From Salidesulfovibrio brasiliensis JCM 12178 (GTDB taxonomy: Bacteria; Desulfobacterota; Desulfovibrionia; Desulfovibrionales; Desulfovibrionaceae), in the NCBI RefSeq assembly GCF_001311825.1, contig NZ_BBCB01000029.1, positions 1 to 34,253 of the forward strand: DNA of 34,253 nt, given 5' to 3'. Shown here piece after piece: positions 20,718 to 28,384 of the stretch (its first letter is position 1; every line of letters starts with the position of its first letter). The position numbers and the translations under genes were made by a program. The notes below the pieces were generated by a model, which was given only the letters and a program-made list of their open reading frames with translations, had not been told where the DNA came from and did not search any database.

Positions 20718-21104
20718 ATGGGAACCGTTGTAGCACTTGACAGGTTCCGCGAGTCGGTTGAGCGGGGCAGGGAAGCGCAGCCGCCGAAACCTTCCATTCG
20801 GGGAACCGAAATCTGGGGCCGGGATTACACCCGGATAGAGAGCGTCGTGTTCGGGCTGCTCAAGGCGCGCGACATTGTCGGGCACCACATGGGCCGTCAC
20901 GACGAGGATGTGGCCATGATGCTGCTGAACGCGCTGGAAAAGGCGTACAAACTCGGGGAGTGCGGACACGAGGAACTGGTGGCGGCCATGCGGCCCCTCA
21001 AGGACTTCATCGTGGACTGCATGGACGAGGGCAACAGGCGCGACCTGTCCATGGCCATCGTCATCCTCGACCTTATTGAGAAGTCTCCGGTTCACCGGAA
21101 GTAG
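20718..21104 (+). CDS. Conserved-looking cytoplasmic protein, 128 residues
   Basis: No signal peptide or membrane segment is visible. The start MGTVVALDRFRESVERG is followed by a helical body with several His (ARDIVGHHMGRHDED) and ends in a helix (SMAIVILDLIEKSPVHRK). I do not recognise a family. AAGGAG is well placed before ATG 20718. Its last 32 bases overlap the convergent MORN gene, so the two messages are partly complementary. Confidence 0.66.
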   Translation: MGTVVALDRFRESVERGREAQPPKPSIRGTEIWGRDYTRIESVVFGLLKARDIVGHHMGRHDEDVAMMLLNALEKAYKLGECGHEELVAAMRPLKDFIVDCMDEGNRRDLSMAIVILDLIEKSPVHRK

Positions 21105-22050
21105 CGTTGTCCATCAACGCCTGAAACTCGTCTTCGTCCAGATCGCGGACAAAGGCGCCGTCCTTCCACAGGGACTTGCGAATCATGCCGTCGGGATAAT
21201 GGACCACGCCCGGTCCCTCCCGGCGGCCTTCCCTGTATCGGCCCACGAAGAGAAATCCGTCCGCCTGATGCAGCGCGCCCGGACCGTGGCGCAGGTCGTC
21301 CTTGAAGTATCCCATGAACACGTCACCGTTGCCGAAACGGTAGATTCCCTCGCCCTGTCGCGTGCCGTTGACCTCGGTGCCCTCGAACTCGTCGCCGTTG
21401 GGAAAGTAGCGGATGCCCCGGCCCATGCTGCGGCCTTCAACGAACTCGCCCTCGTACCGCTGGCCGGTGTCAAAGACGTAGACGCCCGTGCCGTTCTGGC
21501 AGTCGCCGGAAAGGCAGCCGGTGGGGTAGTTGGGTTCCCACGGCTCCTCGGGCGGAGCGGGCAGGGTGCCGTTCCATTCCTCGGGTGCGGGGCGCTCACC
21601 GGGTTTCAGGGGGCGGATGAAGCGGCCGTTCAGCCACAGTTCGCGCACGGCGGTGCCGTCCGGTTCGATGCGGATGGCAGGGCCGTGCCTGTAGCCGCCC
21701 GCGAATGAGCCGTGAAAGCGCGCGCCGTCGCGGTCCGTGAACACGCCGTCGCCGTGCTCCCAGCCGTGGTGGAAGGTGCCGTAGTGCTCCCAGCCGCGCC
21801 AGCCGTGCAAAAGGCCCTTGCCGTGCGGTCTGCCGTCATGGACCTCGCCGCGATACCACGCTCCGGCGGGGTAGCGGATGACGCCCTGACCGTGGGCCAC
21901 GCCGTCCTTGAATTCGCCTTCGTAGCGTTTCAGGGTGTCGTAAAGGTACATGCCCGTGCCTTCGGTGCAGTTGCCTTCAAGGCACTCTCCGGCATGGGCG
22001 GGCAGGGCTGCGGCCATGAGCAGCAGGATGGTGAGGAGCACGCTTCGCAT
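21073..22050 (-). CDS. Secreted MORN-repeat protein
   Basis: The protein has 325 residues: signal peptide (LLTILLLMAAALPAHA), then about eight MORN units of the form YEGEFKDGVAHGQGVI and FMGYFKDDLRHGPGAL. It is internally duplicated: ECLEGNCTEGTG at the start and GCLSGDCQNGTG in the middle each head a block of repeats, with a proline-rich linker between. MORN repeats mediate membrane or protein contacts. The signal peptide places it in the periplasm or envelope. Its 3' end overlaps the gene at 20718. Confidence 0.85.
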   Translation of the reverse strand: MRSVLLTILLLMAAALPAHAGECLEGNCTEGTGMYLYDTLKRYEGEFKDGVAHGQGVIRYPAGAWYRGEVHDGRPHGKGLLHGWRGWEHYGTFHHGWEHGDGVFTDRDGARFHGSFAGGYRHGPAIRIEPDGTAVRELWLNGRFIRPLKPGERPAPEEWNGTLPAPPEEPWEPNYPTGCLSGDCQNGTGVYVFDTGQRYEGEFVEGRSMGRGIRYFPNGDEFEGTEVNGTRQGEGIYRFGNGDVFMGYFKDDLRHGPGALHQADGFLFVGRYREGRREGPGVVHYPDGMIRKSLWKDGAFVRDLDEDEFQALMDNATSGEPETSQ

Positions 22051-22163
22051 GGGTGTTCTTGTAAATCATCACGCCGGTGAAATCCACCGCCGTTCACCCC
22101 CCTTTCCCGGCCTTTCCCCGATTTTCCCCTTGCCTTTGCCGCCGGATGCCGCATGATGGCCTT

Positions 22164-22957
22164 ATGGCGAAAACCCCGTCGACGCTCCCCGGCTGCTGCT
22201 CTCCACCGGCAGCCTCTTTCACCTGCCGCCCGCACACGTGGCGGGTCTTGCCGCGCGCGCCGGTTTCGACGGGCTGGAGCTCATCGTCAACTCCCCGAAG
22301 ATGGCTCCGGGCGAGGCCATGGCGGCCGTGCACGAGGCCTGCCCCATCCTCAGCCTGCACGCGCCGTTTCGAGACTGGAGCAAGTGGGGCGGGCATCTCG
22401 ATTCATGGAAGGCCACCACCGCGCTGGCCAATTCCCTGCCCGAGACCAACCACATCACCCTGCACCCGCCGCAGGCCGGGCTGGGCGGCCTCGTCTCCTC
22501 CCGCTGGTTCAAGCGCGCCTACGATCTGCCCGTGCTGCTCGACGCCAAGGGCCGCGTGGAATACTCGCTGGAAAACATGCCGTGGACCGAGTCCCCCTTT
22601 GGCCGCGATCCGCTGGACAAGCTCATGGACCAGTGTCGCGACAAGAACGTGGGCCTGACGCTGGACGTCTGCCACCTCGGCGTGTCCGGCAGGGACATCC
22701 TCAGCGCGCTGGACCGCGTGCCAATGGAGCTTCTCTATCACGTTCACTTTTCGGACTCGCGGGGCCACCGGGAGCACATGGCGCCGGGCGAAGGCGAGTT
22801 GCCGCTTTACGGCTTTCTGCAGCGCCTTGCCGAGCGCGGGTATTCGCGCATCATCACTCTGGAGCTGGAGCCTGCCGCCTTCCCCAACGACGACGAAGGC
22901 ACCCTGGAAATCCTCGTGGACATGCGCGAGTTCATGGCGGCTGCGCTGGAAATCTAG
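22164..22957 (+). CDS. TIM-barrel sugar isomerase/AP-endonuclease-like protein; frameshift near the start
   Basis: The corrected product is about 264 residues. GFDGLELIV, ILSLHAPF, HITLHPP, VGLTLDVCHLG, LYHVHFSDSRGHREHM and RIITLELEP are the strand ends of a xylose-isomerase-like (AP endonuclease 2) TIM barrel with the expected metal-binding His, Glu and Asp. The substrate is unknown. ATG 22164 (MAKTPST) is one frame off. Adding one C to the CCCC at 22187-22190 joins it to RLLLSTGSLFHLPPAHVAGLA. Without that repair the only in-frame start is GTG 22238, which would remove the first strand. Confidence 0.72.
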
Positions 22958-23014
22958 GGCTTGCCCTCCGGCGAAGGGTGCTTATCCTTTCTGGAAACAA
23001 AAGAGAGGCCGACC

Positions 23015-23436
23015 ATGACCATACACGCTGTCTGTCCTTCCTGCGCTGCGGTAAACCGCGTGGAGCGCGAACGGGCTGCGCAGGCAACCTGCGGAAAATG
23101 CAAGACCGCCCTGCTGCCCGGCAAGCCCGTGGTGCTGACCGAAGCGACCTTTGACCGGTTCATCGGCAAGAGTGAACTGCCGGTGCTGGTGGATTTCTGG
23201 GCCCCGTGGTGCGGGCCGTGCAAGATGATGGCTCCGCAGTTCGATCAGGCTGCTGCCGAGCTTGCGGGCGAGGTGATTCTGGCCAAGGTGGATACGCAGG
23301 CCGAGCAGTCGCTGGGCGCGCGGTCTCCATTCATTCGGTGCCGACCATGATGGTGTTCCGGAACGGTACGGAAGTGACGCGCCAGTCCGGGGCCATGAAC
23401 GCCAACGAGCTGGTGCGCTGGGCAAGAGGCCTGTAG
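23015..23436 (+). CDS. trxC: Thioredoxin 2; one frameshift
   Basis: The corrected length is 140 residues, as expected for TrxC. An N-terminal zinc-binding part (CPSC and CGKC) precedes the thioredoxin fold with active site WCGPC (DFWAPWCGPCKMMAP). The cis-Pro region SVPTMMVFRNG lies after the break. Reduced thioredoxin 2 donates electrons to protein disulfides in the cytoplasm. The frame breaks near 23326: GARS is read where GARFSIHSVPT would follow after adding one T (cggTTctcc). As read, the product stops at 23350 and would lack the last strands. GAGAGG precedes the ATG. A terminator follows. Confidence 0.88.
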
Positions 23437-23457
23437 CCGATGTAGGGGATTAAGAAA

Positions 23458-23492
23458 GCGGGGAGCGTTCATGGAGCGCTCCCCGCATTTTT
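23458..23492. terminator. Intrinsic terminator between trxC and ilvD
   Basis: A 10-base stem GCGGGGAGCG (23458-23467) with CGCTCCCCGC (23477-23486) is followed by ATTTTT on the plus strand. It lies between convergent genes, so it may serve both. Confidence 0.85.
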
Positions 23493-23496
23493 GCGT

Positions 23497-25158
<1,662 letters not shown>

Positions 25159-25185
25159 GAAACTCTCCTTTTGATTGGTCCGCAG

Positions 25186-25214
25186 AGTTCAAACCGGAAC
25201 GGTGATGCTGTCAA
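25186..25214 (-). promoter_or_regulatory. Putative ilvD promoter
   Basis: Read on the minus strand, a perfect TTGACA (25209-25214) is followed after 17 bases by TGAACT (25186-25191), a weak -10. Confidence 0.4.
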
Positions 25215-25228
25215 GGATGTTTTGTGTT

Positions 25229-25292
25229 AGCCCCCGCCGGACCGTCCGGCGGGGGCTGCCGGAGAGCGACGCTCCGGGGACCGCCCCCGGAG
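25229..25292. repeat. GC-rich multi-hairpin intergenic sequence
   Basis: AGCCCCCGCCGG (25229-25240) pairs with CCGGCGGGGGCT (25246-25257). It is followed by a CCGGAG/CTCCGG hairpin and a CCGGGG-accg-CCCCCGG hairpin. There is no T tract. It resembles REP-like extragenic palindromes. It separates ilvD from the putative toxin/immunity block. Confidence 0.5.
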
Positions 25293-25302
25293 ACCGCACC
25301 AC

Positions 25303-25380
25303 TATACACCCGGTTTCAGGCCCGGGACGAAAAACACCCCTCATCGGGCAAAAAAGGCAGTGCAATACCGCTTGACAGGG
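25303..25380. repeat. Left copy of a 78-bp imperfect direct repeat flanking the 25.4-29.3 kb block
   Basis: It begins tatacacccggtttc and ends cttgacaggg, and is roughly three-quarters identical to 29334-29411 in the same orientation. It lies just after the stop of the last gene of the block. The end distal to that stop has a TATAGT box on the minus strand. Confidence 0.7.
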
Positions 25381-25408
25381 TGTCGAAGCGGCTGTTTTTG
25401 GGGGCTGG

Positions 25409-25738
25409 TCAGGCGGTTTTCATGGAGTGATTGTTCAGGTCCCGGACGCAGGCTTTCCGAATTTTGGCGTCCGGTTCGGGAAGCACGAAAACGGAATTCC
25501 ACATGGCCTTCTGGTCGGCGTCCAGTCCCGTCTCTTTTTCAAGCGAGGTGCTTATGTCATCGCTCTGGCCGATCCGCAGGGGCTTGACCTCCCATCCCGC
25601 CAGATGCCCGCGCGGGTGGGTGTAGGCGAGGATGAATACGCCCGGCGACTGCGGCAGGCGATCACTTTTGCGCAGGATGGAAAAAACGTATTCCGTGCCG
25701 GATGCTCCGGTAAAGGGCCATTCTTTCTGCTTGAACAT
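25409..25738 (-). CDS. Hypothetical protein, possibly GIY-YIG-like
   Basis: The protein has 109 residues, with no signal peptide or membrane segment. The pattern YVFSILRKSDRLPQSPGVFILAY followed by PLRIGQSDDISTSLEKE recalls the first two strands and the LYIGqs turn of GIY-YIG folds, but the catalytic Tyr pair is not clear, so this is only a suggestion. AAAGGAAGA precedes ATG 25738. It is the last gene of the minus-strand block that begins at 29274, 90 bases after the last two-membrane-segment protein, and does not share that family's tail. Confidence 0.58.
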   Translation of the reverse strand: MFKQKEWPFTGASGTEYVFSILRKSDRLPQSPGVFILAYTHPRGHLAGWEVKPLRIGQSDDISTSLEKETGLDADQKAMWNSVFVLPEPDAKIRKACVRDLNNHSMKTA

Positions 25739-25828
25739 GGCGAATCTTCCTTTTGGCTGCTTCCGTTTCCCTGTGGCGTCCCGTCAAGGCCGCCTGATAC
25801 TTGGCACGAATCAGCGCTGTTTTCCAAC

Positions 25829-26170
25829 CTACTTGCCCTTTCGATCCGGATGCCTCTCGTAGAACCCTTCGAGCGGTTCAAGTTCGGCATTGCAGGATGG
25901 GCATTTGTTGTAGCTTTCTGGGTGTGGGAACACGTTGCCACACCGAGTGCATATCTGATTTGATGCGCTGTTTTTCTTTCCCAGAGAAGAGTAAGCCGTC
26001 CAGATGCCCAAACAGACCATCAAGATACCAAGCGGTTTATTGTACATGCTTAAATCTACGCAGTAGCTCATCCAACTGGGGCAAAAAAACGGATCACTGA
26101 TTAGTGTTACCCCTGACCAGATGAATGCTGTTCCACAGAGCAGAAAGCTCCAACTAATTCTGCCTACCAT
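25829..26170 (-). CDS. Two-TM zinc-ribbon protein, module 5 (putative immunity protein)
   Basis: The protein has 113 residues. TM1 is about 7-24 (SFLLCGTAFIWSGVTLI), then the loop DPFFCPSWMSYCVDLSMYN with the family's C-x6-C-x-DLS-x-YN, then TM2 (LGILMVCLGIWTAY), then a zinc ribbon CTRC-x12-CPSC, ending EPLEGFYERHPDRK. The loop should face the periplasm and the ribbon the cytoplasm. It is preceded within a few bases by an orphan tail frame (module 5). Function is not known; immunity to a membrane-acting toxin is inferred from context. Confidence 0.72.
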   Translation of the reverse strand: MVGRISWSFLLCGTAFIWSGVTLISDPFFCPSWMSYCVDLSMYNKPLGILMVCLGIWTAYSSLGKKNSASNQICTRCGNVFPHPESYNKCPSCNAELEPLEGFYERHPDRKGK

Positions 26171-26174
26171 ATTA

Positions 26175-26330
26175 TCACCGTTTATTTTGTCGCTCTTTCA
26201 AAGCTCTTTTCGCATACCCGCTTGGTGTAGAAGGAGTCATAAGGCTCGAGACATCTACTAACGCTTCCACCTCATCGCCAGCTTTTTCGGGTGTTGCAAT
26301 ATGTCTGCTCCACGCGGTGCCGCTAAGTAG
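26175..26330 (-). pseudogene. Orphan C-terminal tail, module 5 (diverged, no start codon)
   Basis: An open stretch reads LLSGTAWSRHIATPEKAGDE and ends TPSTPSGYAKRALKERQNKR before a TGA at 26175. It aligns in position with the last 50 residues of the 297-residue protein (HPEK becomes TPEK; TPIGAYW becomes TPSGYAK). There is no in-frame ATG, GTG or TTG near its beginning, so it is probably silent or was once fused to an upstream domain. It ends four bases before the module 5 membrane protein starts. Confidence 0.5.
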
Positions 26331-26371
26331 AAGCGCCGCCGCCCGTGGTGAACGGACGGTGGATTGCGGGT

Positions 26372-26743
26372 TTAGAGTTTCTGTCCCTCGTCTTTCTTCT
26401 CCGGATGCCTCTTGTAGAACCCTTCGAGCGGTTCGAGAGCGATCTTGCAAGTTGGGCACAGCTTTTTTGAATTCAGCAGTGTCCTGTGAGTAGATTCGCA
26501 GGAAGGACATATCCACGTCTTGTGAGGCAGGGGCTCCCTGTTCCATGAAAGCCAGCCGACATAGCCCGCTGCAATAATCAGTACTATGCTGAACAAGCGA
26601 TTGTAGTCTGAAAGGTCTACGCACAAATCCAGCTTAAGGCTGCATCAGATTGGATCATCGAAGATGCTGATGCCAACAAAAAGCAATCCACTGGCTAAAA
26701 GCAAGCCTTGCCAAAGGGGCTGTTTTGAAAAGTGATTTCTCAT
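26372..26743 (-). pseudogene. Two-TM zinc-ribbon protein, module 4, with in-frame TGA
   Basis: It is a near-identical copy of the module 1 gene at 28013-28384. MRNHFSKQPLWQGLLLASG and the rest of TM1 are intact, but the Trp codon after DDPI is TGA (26645-26647; TGG in module 1). After the stop the frame continues CVDLSDYN, TM2, CPSC-x13-CPTC and EPLEGFYKRHPEKK. The high DNA identity shows a recent duplication. The stop would leave only a truncated TM1 peptide. Confidence 0.75.
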
Positions 26744-26863
26744 TATGATTGTTCCAATATGTTCCAACGGGGGTATCTGGTATTGGATTTGGGTCAAGCA
26801 TGTCCTAAGCGGTCTCCATGCCTGTCGCCAGCTTTTCCGGGTGTTGAAGGATGGTAGCTCCAC
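26744..26863 (-). pseudogene. Copy of the 3' end of the 297-residue gene, module 4
   Basis: Reads TILQHPEKLATGMETA, a TAG stop (26805-26807), then DMLDPNPIPDTPVGTYWN. This is almost the same as the end of the intact gene (DMLDPNPVPDTPIGAYWN). It directly precedes the copied module 4 membrane gene, so gene tail and partner were duplicated together. Confidence 0.65.
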
Positions 26864-26918
26864 GCGGTGCCGCTAAGTAGAGACGCCGCCCGTGGTGAAC
26901 GGACGGCGGCTTGTGGGT

Positions 26919-27251
26919 TTAGAGTTTCTGTTTCTCGCCTTTCTTTTCTGGATGCCTCTTGTAAAACCCTTCGAGCGGTTCTACGTCCACTTTGCAGGAT
27001 GGGCATTTTCCGTCCGGCGTCTGGGAATGCCTGAAAGTGGATTCGCATTTCGGACACAGCAAGAGGCTCTCTTTGTGGTTAGGCAACATGTCTGCGGTCA
27101 GGGCGTACGCGCCATACATGATGACGACTATGCCGAGGGGGACGTTGTAGCCAGAGAGATCCGTACAATAATCAAACTTTCCGCCACAGAATATTGGGTC
27201 ACGAAGCAGTCGGAGACCGACTGCTATGATGCCAATATCAAGGAGAGCCAT
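26919..27251 (-). CDS. Two-TM zinc-ribbon protein, module 3 (putative immunity protein)
   Basis: The protein has 110 residues from ATG 27251, chosen because this length matches the sister genes and the upstream frame is occupied by an orphan tail. TM1 (LLDIGIIAVGLRLL), loop RDPIFCGGKFDYCTDLSGYN, TM2 (LGIVVIMYGAYALTA), zinc ribbon CPKC-x13-CPSC, tail EPLEGFYKRHPEKK. AAAGGA lies about 13 bases upstream of the start. A TTG at 27317 would give 132 residues but overlaps the tail gene. Confidence 0.72.
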   Translation of the reverse strand: MALLDIGIIAVGLRLLRDPIFCGGKFDYCTDLSGYNVPLGIVVIMYGAYALTADMLPNHKESLLLCPKCESTFRHSQTPDGKCPSCKVDVEPLEGFYKRHPEKKGEKQKL

Positions 27252-27270
27252 AAGAAAACGTGGCTTTCCT

Positions 27271-27414
27271 TTACTTCTTATTGTCTCGGTGATGCTGTTC
27301 AAAAGATTCTTTTGCAATGGCGTATCCTGATCCCAATGGCGTGGTCGGCGTTGTGCCTGTTAACATGTCCGCGATGCCTTCCATTCCCGTCGCCAGCTTT
27401 TCCGGGTGTTGCAT
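27271..27414 (-). CDS. Orphan C-terminal tail ORF, module 3 (47 residues)
   Basis: This is a complete small ORF from ATG 27414. It begins MQHPEKLATGMEGIADML, matching the last part of the 297-residue protein, then has its own ending (TGTTPTTPLGSGYAIAKESF, then EQHHRDNKK). It stops 19 bases before the module 3 membrane protein. No clear ribosome site is visible, so it may be a recombination reservoir, not a translated gene. It is named by analogy with orphan toxin tails. Confidence 0.42.
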   Translation of the reverse strand: MQHPEKLATGMEGIADMLTGTTPTTPLGSGYAIAKESFEQHHRDNKK

Positions 27415-27485
27415 ATGCCTGCTTCACGCGGTGCCGCTAAGTAGAAACGCCGCCGCCCGTGGTGAACAGACGGCGGCTTGTGGGT

Positions 27486-27830
27486 TTAGAGTTTCTGTCC
27501 CTCGTCTTTCTTCTCGGGATGTCTTTCGTAGAATCCTTCTAGCGGTTCAAGCTCGGCATTGCAGGATGGGCATTTCTTCTCCGACATCTGCTCTCTGTTG
27601 AAAACGCATTCGCAACGTGGGCAAATGAACGTTTGTGCGTCATTTTGCTTGAGCAACGCGAAGAGTGTGACACCGATTCCGAGCAGTATGAGCCCAACTC
27701 CCAAGGGAATATTATATGCTGATAAGTCCATGCAATAATGAAACTTCCCTCCACAAAAAACCGGATCTCGTATGATGGAGACACCAAGCCAGCCATGAAG
27801 GAGACCACAGAGCAATAGTGACCATCTCAT
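27486..27830 (-). CDS. Two-TM zinc-ribbon protein, module 2 (putative immunity protein)
   Basis: The protein has 114 residues. TM1 (LLLCGLLHGWLGVSII), loop RDPVFCGGKFHYCMDLSAYN, TM2 (LGVGLILLGIGVTLFALL), zinc ribbon CPRC-x13-CPSC, tail EPLEGFYERHPEKKDE. ATG 27830 follows the stop of the module 2 orphan tail by nine bases, and AAAGGAAAA lies upstream. The loop and ribbon match modules 3 and 5 more closely than modules 1 and 4. Confidence 0.75.
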   Translation of the reverse strand: MRWSLLLCGLLHGWLGVSIIRDPVFCGGKFHYCMDLSAYNIPLGVGLILLGIGVTLFALLKQNDAQTFICPRCECVFNREQMSEKKCPSCNAELEPLEGFYERHPEKKDEGQKL

Positions 27831-27839
27831 AAAACGCTT

Positions 27840-27998
27840 CTATTTTCCTTTGCTGTGTGCCTCTTCAGCAATGTTGTATACATAGCCGGGAAGAGTGGTC
27901 GGCGTTGTGCCTGTTAAAATGTCTGCGATGCCTTCCATCCCCGTCGCCAGCTTTTCCGGGTGTTGCATATGTCTGCTATACGCGGTGCCGCCAATCAT
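27840..27998 (-). CDS. Orphan C-terminal tail ORF, module 2 (52 residues)
   Basis: This is a complete small ORF from ATG 27998: MIGGTAYSRHMQHPEKLATG, then MEGIADILTGTTPTTLPG and YVYNIAEEAHSKGK. The first half matches the end of the 297-residue protein and the last 30 residues differ. It begins 14 bases after the module 1 membrane gene and stops nine bases before the module 2 one. Its frame has been kept open despite a divergent sequence, which argues against simple decay. Confidence 0.45.
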   Translation of the reverse strand: MIGGTAYSRHMQHPEKLATGMEGIADILTGTTPTTLPGYVYNIAEEAHSKGK

Positions 27999-28012
27999 AA
28001 GCGCCTATGGGT

Positions 28013-28384
28013 TTAGAGTTTCTGTTTCTCGTCTTTCTTTTCTGGATGCCTCTCGTAGAACCCTTCGAGCGGTTCAAGGTCCACTTTGCAGGTTGAGCAC
28101 AGCTTTTTTGAATTCAGCAGCGTCCTGTGAGTAGATTCGCAGGAAGGACATATCAACGTCTTTTGAGGCAGGGGCTCCCTGTTCCATGAAAGCCAGCCGA
28201 CATAGCCCGCTGCAATAATCAGTACTATGCTGAACAAGCGATTGTAGTCTGAAAGGTCTACGCACAAATCCAGCTTAAGGCTGCACCAGATTGGATCATC
28301 GAAGATGCTGATGCCAACAAAAAGCAATCCGCTGGCTAAAAGCAAGCCTTGCCAAAGGGGCTGTTTTGAAGAGTGAGTTCTCAT
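28013..28384 (-). CDS. Two-TM zinc-ribbon protein, module 1 (putative immunity protein)
   Basis: The protein has 123 residues. TM1 (LWQGLLLASGLLFVGISIF), loop DDPIWCSLKLDLCVDLSDYN, TM2 (LFSIVLIIAAGYVGWLSW), zinc ribbon CPSC-x13-CSTC, tail EPLEGFYERHPEKKDE. Its ATG overlaps the stop of the 297-residue gene (ATGA), the tight coupling usual for toxin/immunity pairs, which makes it the presumed cognate partner. Zinc-ribbon Cys are all present. Function is inferred only from context. Confidence 0.76.
   Translation of the reverse strand: MRTHSSKQPLWQGLLLASGLLFVGISIFDDPIWCSLKLDLCVDLSDYNRLFSIVLIIAAGYVGWLSWNREPLPQKTLICPSCESTHRTLLNSKKLCSTCKVDLEPLEGFYERHPEKKDEKQKL

Noticed and set aside
25229-25257. 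GC-rich hairpin as the terminator of the array operon
   Set aside because: No T tract on either strand and it lies 150 bases after the last stop; listed as a REP-like repeat instead.
26645-26647. TGA read as Trp or selenocysteine in module 4
   Set aside because: The module 1 copy has TGG here, no SECIS-like hairpin was noticed, and other genes use TGA as a normal stop.
26919-27317. TTG 27317 as the start of the module 3 membrane gene
   Set aside because: It would overlap the orphan tail in another frame and make the protein longer than its sisters; ATG 27251 fits better.
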